A DNA stretch of 64,000 bases from Humitalea rosea. GTDB taxonomy: Bacteria > Pseudomonadota > Alphaproteobacteria > Acetobacterales > Acetobacteraceae. Made by a program: the position numbers and the translations under genes. The DNA lies in assembly GCF_003253705.1 (NCBI RefSeq), contig NZ_QKYU01000025.1, forward strand, positions 1 to 64,000. Direction: 5' to 3'. Shown here piece after piece: positions 42,543 through 51,372 of the stretch. The notes below the pieces were generated by a model. It had not been told where the DNA came from and searched no databases. It saw only the letters and a program-made list of their open reading frames with translations. Position 1 is the stretch's first letter. Each line of letters begins with the position of its first letter.

Positions 42543-43934
42543 ATGGTCCGACGGCGACTGACCCCCGGGGCCGTCATCGACGGCTTTACCCTGGGGGAGG
42601 TGGTGCACAAGGGCGGCATGGCGATGCTGCTGTCGGTGACGCATCCCGACCACGACCTGCCGATGCTGATGAAGGTGCCGCTGCTGTTCGAGGGCGAGGA
42701 CCCCGCCGCCATCGTAGGCTTCGAGATGGAGCAGATGATCCTGCCCCGCCTCAAGGGCCCGCATGTGCCCCGCTTCATCGCCACCGCCGGCTTCGACGCG
42801 CAGCCCTATATCGTGATGGAGCAGGTGGACGGCGTCTCGGCCGATACCCTGCTGCCGCGCTGCCCGCTGCCGGTGGAGGAGATCGCCGCATTCGGCGCCG
42901 CGGTCGCGACCGCGCTGGCCGATCTGCACGCGCAGCAGGTGGTGCATCTGGATATCAAGCCGGCGAATATCCTGCTGCGGCCGGATGGCTCGGCGGTGCT
43001 GATCGATTTCGGCCTGTCCCGCCACGACCGGCTGCCGGATCTGATGCAGGAGGAGTTCCGCCTGCCCTATGGCTCGGCGCCCTACATGGCGCCGGAACAG
43101 GTGCTGGGCGAGCGCGGCGATCCGCACAGCGACCTCTTCGCGCTGGGGGCCGTGCTGTACCAGCTCACCACCGGCGTCTGGGCCTTCGACAATGAGCAGC
43201 GGCTGCCGGCGATGAAGCGGCGGCTGTGGCGGGACCCCGAGCCGCCCCGCCGCCGCCGGCCGGACTGCCCGCCCTGGCTGCAGGAGGTCATCCTGCGCTG
43301 CCTGGAGGTGGACCCGGCGCGCAGGCATCCCACGGCGGCGCAGCTCGCCTTCGACCTGCGCCACCCGGACCAGGTGATGCTGACGCCGCGGGCGCAGAAG
43401 CTCGCGCGCGACGGGCTGGCGGCGGTGCTGAAGCGGCGCTTCAACCCGGACCCGATGGCGCCGCGCCCGGCCGGCGCCTCGGCCCAGTTGGCCGCCGCCC
43501 CGATCATCGCGGTGGCCATCGAGCTCCCTGCCGCCTCGGGCGCGCTGGATGAGGCGATGCGGCGCGCGGTGGAGCGCATCATGGCGACGGTGCCGGAGGC
43601 GCGCGTGGCCTGCCTGAACGTACTGCGCACCAGCCTCCTCAGCATCGACACCACGCTCGATGCGGCGGGGGAGAACCGGCACGTCCAGCGGCTGGTGGAG
43701 CTGCGCCACTGGGCAGCCCCCCTGCGGCTGGAGGAGGAGCGCCTGACCTTCCATGTGCTGGAGGCGCTGAGCCCCGCCGCCGCGATCCTGGAATATGCCG
43801 AGGCCAACCGGGTTGACCATCTGATCCTGGGCGCCCGGCCGCATTCGATGCAGCGGCGCCTGCTCGGCAGCGTCTCGGGGGAGGTCGCGGCCTGGGCGCC
43901 CTGTTCGGTCACGGTGGTGCGGGCGAAGGCGTGA
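42543..43934 (+). CDS. Ser/Thr protein kinase fused to a universal-stress-like domain
   Basis: One chain of 463 residues. Kinase domain, about 12-290: K44 (MKVPLL), HLDIKPAN (135-142) with D137, DFG (155-157), APE (183-185). C-terminal domain, about 320-463, is UspA-like: hydrophobic AAAPIIAVAIELP start and LLGSVSGEVAAWAPCSVTVVRA end. The USP nucleotide loop G-x2-G-x9-G-S is imperfect (GARPHSM...LLGS; the second Gly is Pro), so nucleotide binding may be lost. No membrane helix, so it is cytosolic. It follows the phosphoesterase gene by four bases. Confidence 0.85.
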   Translation: MVRRRLTPGAVIDGFTLGEVVHKGGMAMLLSVTHPDHDLPMLMKVPLLFEGEDPAAIVGFEMEQMILPRLKGPHVPRFIATAGFDAQPYIVMEQVDGVSADTLLPRCPLPVEEIAAFGAAVATALADLHAQQVVHLDIKPANILLRPDGSAVLIDFGLSRHDRLPDLMQEEFRLPYGSAPYMAPEQVLGERGDPHSDLFALGAVLYQLTTGVWAFDNEQRLPAMKRRLWRDPEPPRRRRPDCPPWLQEVILRCLEVDPARRHPTAAQLAFDLRHPDQVMLTPRAQKLARDGLAAVLKRRFNPDPMAPRPAGASAQLAAAPIIAVAIELPAASGALDEAMRRAVERIMATVPEARVACLNVLRTSLLSIDTTLDAAGENRHVQRLVELRHWAAPLRLEEERLTFHVLEALSPAAAILEYAEANRVDHLILGARPHSMQRRLLGSVSGEVAAWAPCSVTVVRAKA

Positions 43935-43991
43935 GGCGCGCCCCGTGGTGTCGGGCCGGCCCTCAGGATCACCGAGGGCCTGGCGCGCCTC
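43933..43991. terminator. Nested hairpin between convergent genes
   Basis: GAGGCGCGCC (43933-43942) pairs with GGCGCGCCTC (43982-43991), and inside it GGCCCTC (43958-43964) pairs with GAGGGCC (43974-43980). It spans the gap between the kinase gene and ligD, so it can act on both strands; no T-run is present. Confidence 0.55.
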
Positions 43992-46512
43992 AGCGCGTGG
44001 CGCGGGCGATGGCCTCGCGCAGCGACCCCGCCGCCGCGCCGAAGCCGGGCCAGGGCTCGCGCGGCAGGGCGCCGGCCAGCAGGTCGGGCAGGCGCCAGCC
44101 GGAGGGGTCGAGCTTCGGCGTCACCTGGTTCCAGCCGATCGGGCGGGCCACCGGGGCGCCCGGCCGCGCGCGGGGCGACCAGTTGGCGATGGCGGTCGAA
44201 AGCCGGTCGTTGCGGAGGTAGTCGAGGAAGATGCGCCCGGTGCGCGCCTTCTTCGCCAGGGTCGTGGTGTAGCGATCCGGCGCGTCGCGGGCCATCATCA
44301 CGCAGACCAGCCGCGCGAACGCCTTGGCGGTGTCCCAATCCGGTGCCTCGCCGGTGACGTCGAGGGGCACCACCAGATGCAGCCCCTTGCCGCCGGTGAC
44401 GCGGGGGAAGGGGGTCAGGCCCAGCGCCTCCAGCCGCTGCCGCAACTCCAGCGCGCCTGCCACCACGGCGGCGAAATCGAGCCCTGGCGCCGGGTCCAGG
44501 TCGAAGATCAGCCGGTCCGGCACCTCCGGCCGGTCCGCCATGGCGCCCCAGGGGTGCAGTTCCAGCACCGCGACCTGCGCCAGAGCGGCGAGGCCCGCGG
44601 CATCGTCGATCCGCATATAGGGCTTGGGCTGCCCCGCGATCTCGACCGCGCCGATCAGCGGCGACTGGCCGCGCATGGCATGGCGCTGGAAGAAGACCTG
44701 GCCCTCGATGCCATCCGGCGCCCGCAGCACCGACAGCGGCCGGCCGGCGATATGGGCCAGGATGCGCTCGGCGAAGCGCGCGTAATGATCGGCGAGATCC
44801 TGCTTGGTGACGGCGCGCGTGGTCTCGGTCGCGGGCCAGAGGATCTTGTCGGGATGGGTCAGGCGTGGCGCGTTGCTGTCGCGCGCCGCCGGCCTCAGCG
44901 GGGCCGCCGGCTTGGGCGGGGGCGTCACCTCGGCCACCGGCTTGTCCTCGCGCAGGCCCTGGAAGCTCGCATGGCGCAGCACCCCCTCCTCGGTCCAGCC
45001 ACCATAGGCGATCTCCACGACGATGCGGGGTTCGGCCCAGGTCACGCCGCTGGTGCGGGCGGGCTGGCGGCCGGCGAAGGGCGAGGTTTTGCGCGCGAGC
45101 GGCTCCAGCCGCTTCAGCATGTCGGCCCCCGAGCGGTGGGAGAAGCCGGTGCCGGCCCGGCCGAGATAGGCGAGGCTGCCCTCCCGCCACGCCCCCAGCA
45201 GCAGCGCGCCAAGGCCGCGCCCGGCCTTGTCCCGCGACCAGCCACCGACGATGAACTCATCCCGCCCGCGACACTTGGACTTGGTCCAGGCATCGCCCCG
45301 GCCGGAGGCATAGGGCGCATCGCCGCGCTTGGAGACGATGCCCTCCATCTCCAGCCGGCAGGCGGAGGCCAGCACCGCCTCGCCAGGCGCGGTGAAATGG
45401 TCGAGGTAGCGCAGGATCGGGCCGCTCTCGGGCAGCAGCAGCGCGCGTAAAGCCTGTTTGCGCGTCAGCAGAGTCTCGCCGCGCAGGTCCCGCCTGCCGT
45501 CATGCAGCAGGTCGAAGGCGTAATAGGCGAGGGGGGCTTTCCGCTCGCCCGAGAGCGTCGCCTGCAACGCGGGAAAGCTCGGCTGGCCGTCCTCGTCCAG
45601 CGCCACCGCCTCGCCATCGATCAGGCAATCGGGCAGGCTTGCCGCCGCCTTGGCGATGGCGGGGAAGCGGGCGGTCCAGTCCAGGCCGGCGCGGGTGCGG
45701 AGCGCGGGCTTTCCCCCCTGCACGCGAAGCTGGATGCGGTAGCCGTCAAGCTTCAGCTCATGCAGCCAGGGTTTTTCGCGCGGCGGGGTGGCGACCAGCA
45801 GGCAAAGCTGGGGCGGCACGAAATCCGGCATCGGCTCGGCGGCGGGCGGCCTTGTCGCCGTCCCGGTCTTGGACGACTTCGTGGGGGGCGACTTCGCGGG
45901 GGACGTCTTCGCCGGGGCTGCCTTGCCGGCGATCTCCGCCAGCGTCCGCCCGCTCGCGACCGAGGTTTCGGCCCGCAGCACCGCATCCCCTTCGCCGGGG
46001 GTCGCCATGCTGTCGCGTTCCTTGATCAGCAGCCAATTGTGCCGCCCGGGTTTTTCCCCGCGCCGCGGCTTCATCCGCACCAGCACGAAGCCGCCCTTCA
46101 GCCGTTCGCCCGAGAGCACGAACTTCAGCTCGCCCTTGGCCAGATCCGCATCGACGGTGTCGGGATCGAGCGGCGCCCAGACCCCGCGATCCCACAACTG
46201 CACCGTGCCGCCGCCATAGGCGGGCTTGGGGATGGTGCCCTCGAAGCTGCCATACTCCAGCGGATGGTCCTCGACCTCCACCGCCAGGCGCTTGTCGGCG
46301 GGGTCGAGCGAGGGGCCGCGCGTCACCGCCCAGGATTTCAGCACGCCACCCCATTCCAGGCGGAAGTCGTAATGCAGCCGTGTCGCGTCATGCCGCTGCA
46401 CGACGAAGGAGAGGCGCTTGCCGGGTTTGCCGGTCTTGCCGCGTGGTTCGGAGGTGCGGGAGAAATCGCGCTTGGCGTTGTACGGCGCGAGGCTGTCGGC
46501 CGGGGTCGCCAT
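43990..46512 (-). CDS. ligD: Multifunctional DNA ligase D (NHEJ)
   Basis: End-joining enzyme, 840 residues, domain order phosphoesterase-ligase-polymerase. The PE domain has H41, H47, D49 and R51 in HDATRLHYDFR and H83 in EDHPLEY, the full metal set. A Lys/Thr/Ala linker (about 195-225) leads to the ligase with motif I ELKLDGYRI (K254). The C-terminal primase-like polymerase has LIFDLDPAPGLDF near residue 670. It is two bases downstream of the ku stop, so both form one operon and act on double-strand breaks. Confidence 0.93.
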   Translation of the reverse strand: MATPADSLAPYNAKRDFSRTSEPRGKTGKPGKRLSFVVQRHDATRLHYDFRLEWGGVLKSWAVTRGPSLDPADKRLAVEVEDHPLEYGSFEGTIPKPAYGGGTVQLWDRGVWAPLDPDTVDADLAKGELKFVLSGERLKGGFVLVRMKPRRGEKPGRHNWLLIKERDSMATPGEGDAVLRAETSVASGRTLAEIAGKAAPAKTSPAKSPPTKSSKTGTATRPPAAEPMPDFVPPQLCLLVATPPREKPWLHELKLDGYRIQLRVQGGKPALRTRAGLDWTARFPAIAKAAASLPDCLIDGEAVALDEDGQPSFPALQATLSGERKAPLAYYAFDLLHDGRRDLRGETLLTRKQALRALLLPESGPILRYLDHFTAPGEAVLASACRLEMEGIVSKRGDAPYASGRGDAWTKSKCRGRDEFIVGGWSRDKAGRGLGALLLGAWREGSLAYLGRAGTGFSHRSGADMLKRLEPLARKTSPFAGRQPARTSGVTWAEPRIVVEIAYGGWTEEGVLRHASFQGLREDKPVAEVTPPPKPAAPLRPAARDSNAPRLTHPDKILWPATETTRAVTKQDLADHYARFAERILAHIAGRPLSVLRAPDGIEGQVFFQRHAMRGQSPLIGAVEIAGQPKPYMRIDDAAGLAALAQVAVLELHPWGAMADRPEVPDRLIFDLDPAPGLDFAAVVAGALELRQRLEALGLTPFPRVTGGKGLHLVVPLDVTGEAPDWDTAKAFARLVCVMMARDAPDRYTTTLAKKARTGRIFLDYLRNDRLSTAIANWSPRARPGAPVARPIGWNQVTPKLDPSGWRLPDLLAGALPREPWPGFGAAAGSLREAIARATR

Positions 46513-46514
46513 GC

Positions 46515-47381
46515 TCAGCCCGCCGCGCGCTTGCGCTTCGGTTTGGCGGGGGTCTTGGCGGGCGGCGTCTTGGCCTTGGCCGCCGGGCGGCGGGTGGCGG
46601 GCGCCTGGCCCGCATCCAGGCTGCGGCGCAGCGCCTCCATCAGGTCGATGACATTGTCATCGCGCGGGGGCGGCGCGGTGACGCCGCCATCGCCGTCCTC
46701 CTGCTTGCTCTGGATCAGCGCCCGCAGCGCATCCTCGTAGCGGTCGTTGAACGCGTCGGGATCGAAGGGGCCGGCCTGCTGCGCGATGATCTTCTCGGCG
46801 ATCTCGATCATGCGGCTGTCGGCCTTGCCGGAGGGGATGGCCGCGAACAGCTCCGTCTCGTCGCGCAGCTCGTCCCGGCTGCGCAGGGTCGTCACCAGCA
46901 TGCCCTTGCCGCGCGGCTCGATCGCGACGATGCGCTCGCGGGTGCCGAGCACGACGCGGCCGAGCGCGATTTTTCGCGACTGCTCCATGGAGGTGCGAAT
47001 GATGGTGAAGGCATCGATCCCCGCCTTGCCGTCCGGCACCAGATAATAGGGATCGTTCCACCAGATGCGGTCGATCTCGGCGGCATCGACGAAGCGTTCG
47101 ATGTCGATGGTCTCGGTGCTTTCGATGCGGACCGATCTGATCTCCGCATCGGTCAGCAGGACATACTGGTCCTTCTCGTATTCATAGCCGCGCACGAGAT
47201 CCTTGCGCTCCACCTCGCCCGCCTCGGGGTCGATGGCCTGGGTGCGGATGCGGTTGCCGGTCTCGGGGTTGATGAGGTGGAAGCGGATCGCATCGGCACT
47301 CGATGTCGCCGGATACAGCGACACCGGGCAGGCGACGAGCGAGAGCCTGAGATGACCTTCCCAACTTGGCCGCTGTGCCAT
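46515..47381 (-). CDS. ku: DNA-end-binding protein Ku
   Basis: Bacterial Ku, 288 residues, binds DNA ends as a homodimer and recruits LigD. The core starts with WEGHLRLSLVACPVSLYPA (about 6-24) and includes VRGYEYEKDQYVLL, the usual signature. The C-terminal 50 residues are Lys/Pro/Ala-rich (KAKTPPAKTPAKPKRKRA), as in extended DNA-binding tails. ATG 47381 follows AAGGAGACACGACGC; the longer frame to 47471 is rejected. The ligD gene follows two bases after its stop. Confidence 0.93.
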   Translation of the reverse strand: MAQRPSWEGHLRLSLVACPVSLYPATSSADAIRFHLINPETGNRIRTQAIDPEAGEVERKDLVRGYEYEKDQYVLLTDAEIRSVRIESTETIDIERFVDAAEIDRIWWNDPYYLVPDGKAGIDAFTIIRTSMEQSRKIALGRVVLGTRERIVAIEPRGKGMLVTTLRSRDELRDETELFAAIPSGKADSRMIEIAEKIIAQQAGPFDPDAFNDRYEDALRALIQSKQEDGDGGVTAPPPRDDNVIDLMEALRRSLDAGQAPATRRPAAKAKTPPAKTPAKPKRKRAAG

Positions 47382-47448
47382 GCGTCGTGTCTCCTTGCCG
47401 GGGGAGCAACGACGCAAGGCCCGGCCCGGTTGCGTCAGCCCAGGGCGG

Positions 47449-49506
47449 TTATGACAGCACGGCCAAGCCATCCGCCGCCACCACGCCGCGCCCGGCGGGG
47501 CGCACGAACAGCGGGTTGATCTCCGCCTCGCGCAGATGCGCGCCCAGGGCCTCGCCCATGCGGGCGAAGGCGAGGATGGCCGCGATCAGCGCCTCCACAT
47601 CGGCGGGCGGCGCGCCGCGATAGCCGGTGAGCAGCGGGTAGCCGCGCAACCCGGCCAGCATCGCCTCCGCATCCGCCCGCCCGATCGGCAGCAGCCGCAG
47701 CGCCGTGTCGCCGAACAATTCGGCGGCGACCCCACCGAGGCCGACCAGCAGCGCCGTCCCCAGATGCGGATCGCGCGAAAGGCCGAGGATCATCTCCACC
47801 CCTTCGGTCACCATCTCCTGGATCAGGTAGCCATCCGGGGCGATGCCGGTCGCGGCCTGCACGCTGTCGCGCATGGCGATGCAGGTGGCTTCCATCGCCG
47901 CCGGCTCCACCCCCACGCGGACGCCGCCCGCGTCGGATTTATGCAGGATGCGGTCCGAGAGGATCTTGGCCACCAGCCGCCCGCCGAAGCTCTGGGCGAT
48001 GCGGCCGGCTTCCTCCGGCGTCGCGGCACTGGCCTCGCGCGTCATCGGCAGGCCGAAGCGGGCGAAGAGCGCCTTGGACTGCGTCTCGTTCAGATTGCCG
48101 CTCGGCAGGTTTTCCGGAAGCGGCGCGGGGGATGCCGCCACCGGCCGCGCGGCCTGCCAATCCAGCGCCTGGAACACATGCGCCACCGCCTCGGGGGCGG
48201 CCAGGCTCGGCACGCCGCGCCGCATCAGCAATGCAAGAATATCCGGCGCATGCGGGCTGACATAGGCGACCAGCGGCTTGGCCCCCTGGCAGGCGGCGAT
48301 GGCATCGGCCACGATCTCCGGCTGCGCCAGGGCCGAGGAGCCGACGACCACGGCGACGCCGTCATACTCGGGGCTGTCCAGCAGCGCCTGGATGGCGCCA
48401 CGGAACACCTCGGGCTTCACGCCCGCCAGGGTCAGGTCGATGGGGTTGCCGAAGCTCGCGGCCGAATCCTCGCCCTGCAACGCCGCGATGGCGGCGGCGG
48501 TGGCGGCATCCGGCACCGGCACCTCCAGCCCCGCGAGGCCGCAGGCGTCCGCGAGCAACGCGCCCGCCCCACCCGTGGTGGTCAGGATGGCGATGCGCTT
48601 GCCGCCGATCCGCTGCCCGGTGGCGAGTGCGGCGGGGATGTCGAGCAGATCGGCGAAGCTCTCGGCGCGGATCACGCCCAACTGGCGGAACAGCGCGTCA
48701 TAGAGCCGGTCGGCCCCGGCCATCGCCCCGGTGTGGGAGACCGCGGCCCGCGCCCCGGCATCGGAGCGCCCGACCTTGAAGGCGACGATGGGCTTGCCGG
48801 CCGCCGCCGCGCGCAGCGCCGCCTGGCGAAACGCCTCCGGCCGCCGCAGCCCTTCCAGATAGAGCGCGATCACGCGGGTCGCGGCATCCTCCACCAGATA
48901 GTCGATGATGTCGGCGACATCGAGATCGGCCTCATTGCCCGTCGCCACCAGCTTGGCGAAGCCGATGCCGCGCGCCGCCCCGCGCGAGAGCAGCGCGCCC
49001 AGAATGCCGCCGCTTTGCGAGACCAGCGAGACGCCGCCCTGGGGCAGCCCCGCCGCCTCCAGCGCCCCGGTCGCGGAGAGCACGATGCCATCGGTGAGGT
49101 TCACGAGCCCGATGGTGTTCGGCCCGAGCAGGCGCATCCTGCCCGCCGCCTCGATCAGCGCCGCCTGGCGCGCGGCCCCCTGCGGCCCCGATTCGCCAAA
49201 CCCGCCGGCCAGGATGATGGCCGCCCCGGTGCCGCGCGCCGCGAGGTCGCGCACCGCCTGCACCGCCCGATCCGGGCCGAGCAGCACGATGCCGACATCC
49301 GGCACCCCCGGCAGCGAGGCGACATCGGGGAAGCAGGGCAGGTCGCCGATCCGCGCCACGCGCGGGTTCACCGGCCAGATCTCGCCGGAAAACCCGTGCC
49401 GGGCGAGGTAGCCGACCGGCCGCCCCGTCATCTTCGACGGATCGGCCGAGGCCCCCACGATCGCCACACGCCGCGGCTGCAACAGCCGCAGGACAGCCTC
49501 GTTCAT
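47449..49506 (-). CDS. ADP-forming acyl-CoA synthetase, fused alpha-beta
   Basis: Acetate-CoA ligase (ADP-forming) class, 685 residues. Order: CoA-binding domain (VAIVGASADPSKMTGRP, about 14-30), succinyl-CoA-ligase-like domains with the active-site region VSHTGAMAG (about 252-260), then the ATP-grasp domain with GGRLVAKILSDRILHKSDAGGV (in pieces) and EINPLFV. It interconverts an acyl-CoA plus ADP and phosphate with the free acid plus ATP, or the reverse. It overlaps the enoyl-CoA hydratase gene by four bases; the operon suggests use of a carboxylate carried in by the Bug protein. Confidence 0.85.
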   Translation of the reverse strand: MNEAVLRLLQPRRVAIVGASADPSKMTGRPVGYLARHGFSGEIWPVNPRVARIGDLPCFPDVASLPGVPDVGIVLLGPDRAVQAVRDLAARGTGAAIILAGGFGESGPQGAARQAALIEAAGRMRLLGPNTIGLVNLTDGIVLSATGALEAAGLPQGGVSLVSQSGGILGALLSRGAARGIGFAKLVATGNEADLDVADIIDYLVEDAATRVIALYLEGLRRPEAFRQAALRAAAAGKPIVAFKVGRSDAGARAAVSHTGAMAGADRLYDALFRQLGVIRAESFADLLDIPAALATGQRIGGKRIAILTTTGGAGALLADACGLAGLEVPVPDAATAAAIAALQGEDSAASFGNPIDLTLAGVKPEVFRGAIQALLDSPEYDGVAVVVGSSALAQPEIVADAIAACQGAKPLVAYVSPHAPDILALLMRRGVPSLAAPEAVAHVFQALDWQAARPVAASPAPLPENLPSGNLNETQSKALFARFGLPMTREASAATPEEAGRIAQSFGGRLVAKILSDRILHKSDAGGVRVGVEPAAMEATCIAMRDSVQAATGIAPDGYLIQEMVTEGVEMILGLSRDPHLGTALLVGLGGVAAELFGDTALRLLPIGRADAEAMLAGLRGYPLLTGYRGAPPADVEALIAAILAFARMGEALGAHLREAEINPLFVRPAGRGVVAADGLAVLS

Positions 49507-50291
49507 GCCTTGGCCTTCGCGAGGAAGGCCGCGACCGAGGCGCGGTGCTCGGCGGTGCTGTAGCAGATCGCCTGCGCCTTGCTGCCCTCGGCCAGCACCT
49601 GTTCCAGGCTGGATTCGAGGCTGCGGTCGAGCACGCTCTTGGCCAGCGCGATCGCCGGGGCGGAGCCGGCGGAGAGGCAGGCAGCCCAGGCCGTCGCATC
49701 GGCAAGCAAGGCCTCGGGCGTGGTCAGCCGCTCGACGAGGCCAAGGCTCAGCGCCTCGCCCGCGCCGACGCGGCGGCCGGAGAAGACCAGCTCCTTGGCC
49801 CGCGCGAGCCCGATCCGGCGCGGCAGGAAATACATGCCGCCCCCATCCGGGACGAGGCCGCGGCTGACGAAGGACATGGTGAAATGCGCGGCGTTCGAGG
49901 CGATGATCAGGTCGCAGGCGAGCGCCACGTCGCAGCCCAGCCCCGCCGCCGCGCCATTCACCGCGGCGATGGTCGGCTTGCCGAGGCCATGCAGCAACGC
50001 CACCGCGCGATGCGTGCGCTGCTGCCGGCGCCAGCCGTTGATGGCGACGTCGGAGGCCGGTGCCTCCAGCCGCGCCCGCATCCCCTTCACATCGCCACCG
50101 GCGCAGAAGGCGGAGCCGGCGCCGGTGATGACGAGGGCGCGGATCGCGTCATCCGCCGCGACCGCCTCCAGCGCATCGATCATGTCCGAGCGCATCGCGT
50201 CATCGATCGCGTTGCGCACCGAAGGGCGGTTCAGGGTGAGCGTCGCCACACCCTCGACGATGCCGAGGGTGATCGCGGAGTCATGGGACAT
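49503..50291 (-). CDS. Enoyl-CoA hydratase/isomerase family protein
   Basis: Crotonase-fold enzyme, 262 residues. Oxyanion-hole segments SAFCAGGDVKGMRA (about 60-73) and GAAAGLGCDVALACDLI (about 104-120) are clear. The usual glutamates near the second are not obvious in this reading (DGGGMYFLPR follows), so hydratase versus isomerase or hydrolase is open. ATG 50291 overlaps the Bug gene stop by one base (TGATG); the downstream synthetase gene overlaps by four. Confidence 0.82.
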   Translation of the reverse strand: MSHDSAITLGIVEGVATLTLNRPSVRNAIDDAMRSDMIDALEAVAADDAIRALVITGAGSAFCAGGDVKGMRARLEAPASDVAINGWRRQQRTHRAVALLHGLGKPTIAAVNGAAAGLGCDVALACDLIIASNAAHFTMSFVSRGLVPDGGGMYFLPRRIGLARAKELVFSGRRVGAGEALSLGLVERLTTPEALLADATAWAACLSAGSAPAIALAKSVLDRSLESSLEQVLAEGSKAQAICYSTAEHRASVAAFLAKAKA

Positions 50292-51253
50292 CAATCGACC
50301 TTCAGGTTGGCGCGGCTGACCACACGCGCCCAGCGCTTGCGGTCCTCGGTGAGGAAATCGCCGAAGGCGGCGGGCGAGGGCAGGGTCTCGACCTCGACGC
50401 CCGATTCGGTCAGGCGGCGCTTGATCTCGGGATCGTTCAGCGCGTCGTTCAGCGCCGCATGCAGCTCCGCGAGGCGCGGGGCGGGCGTGCCGCCGCTGGC
50501 GAGCAGCCCGTACCAGGTGGCCGAGTTCAGCCCCGGGAAGCCCTGCTCGGCCGAGCTCGGCACATCCGGCAGGGCCGCGGTGCGGCGCAGCCCGGCGACG
50601 GCGACGGCCTTCAGCGTGCCGGCCTCAAGATGCGGCAGGAAGGGGGCGGCGGCGTTGGTGAGGATGTCGAGCCGCCCGCCCAGCATGTCGTTCAGCGCGG
50701 GGCCGGTGCCGCGGTAATGCACGGCCTCCAGCTCGATGCCGAGTTCCACGCCGATCATCGCGCCAAGCGCGTGGCTGGTGCTGCCGACGCCGGCGGTGCC
50801 GAAGCGCAGCGGCCCCGACGCGGCGCGGCCATAGGCCTGCAGCTCGGTCAGATTGGTGATGTGGGAGCTGGGCTTGACCGTGATGATGTTGGGCGAGGCG
50901 CCGATATAGCCGACGGGCGCGAAATCCTTCTCCAGGTCGTAGGGCAGGCGGGGCTGCACCAGCGAGGAGATGAGGAAGGAGCCGCTGCCGGCCAGCAGGA
51001 TGGTCTGGCCATCGCCCGCCGCCTTGGCGACCACGTCATTGCCGATCAGCCCGCCGGCGCCGCCGCGGTTCTCCACCACCACGGGCTGGTTGAGCCGCGA
51101 CGCCATGCCATCGGCCAGCAGGCGGCCGACGAAGTCGTTGCTGCCACCGGGGGTATAGGGGATCACCATGCGCAGCGGGCGGCCGGAGGATTGCGCGCGG
51201 GCAATCGCGGGCAGCGCGAGCAGGGGTAGGGCGAGCGCGGTACGGCGATGCAT
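50291..51253 (-). CDS. Tripartite tricarboxylate (Bug) solute-binding protein
   Basis: Periplasmic carboxylate-binding protein of the Bug/TctC family, 320 residues. The signal peptide RRTALALPLLALPAIARAQ (residues 3-21) is followed by the family start RPLRMVIPYTPGGSNDFVGR. PVVVENRGGAGGLIGND and FGTAGVGSTSHALG are further hallmarks. ATG 51253 places the signal peptide right at the N terminus. No TctA/TctB membrane genes are adjacent, as is common for Bug genes. It heads the operon that is divergent from the LysR gene. Confidence 0.88.
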   Translation of the reverse strand: MHRRTALALPLLALPAIARAQSSGRPLRMVIPYTPGGSNDFVGRLLADGMASRLNQPVVVENRGGAGGLIGNDVVAKAAGDGQTILLAGSGSFLISSLVQPRLPYDLEKDFAPVGYIGASPNIITVKPSSHITNLTELQAYGRAASGPLRFGTAGVGSTSHALGAMIGVELGIELEAVHYRGTGPALNDMLGGRLDILTNAAAPFLPHLEAGTLKAVAVAGLRRTAALPDVPSSAEQGFPGLNSATWYGLLASGGTPAPRLAELHAALNDALNDPEIKRRLTESGVEVETLPSPAAFGDFLTEDRKRWARVVSRANLKVD

Positions 51254-51337
51254 TTTTTCTGGTCTCCTTGGACGGCCTGCCCGTTGTGACAGGCCTTGTT
51301 GCTGGCCCAAAGCGGACGCAGGCGCGAGGCTGAAATC

Positions 51338-51353
51338 TTTGGGCTACCCCAAA
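51338..51353. promoter_or_regulatory. LysR-type operator in the divergent promoter
   Basis: Inverted repeat TTTGGG (51338-51343), CTAC, CCCAAA (51348-51353), in an AT-richer stretch 20 bases before the LysR start and about 85 bases before the Bug gene start. It contains the T-N11-A spacing expected for LysR sites, so it likely serves both autoregulation and control of the operon. Confidence 0.5.
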
Positions 51354-51372
51354 TTTTTGTTATGCTGACCGG

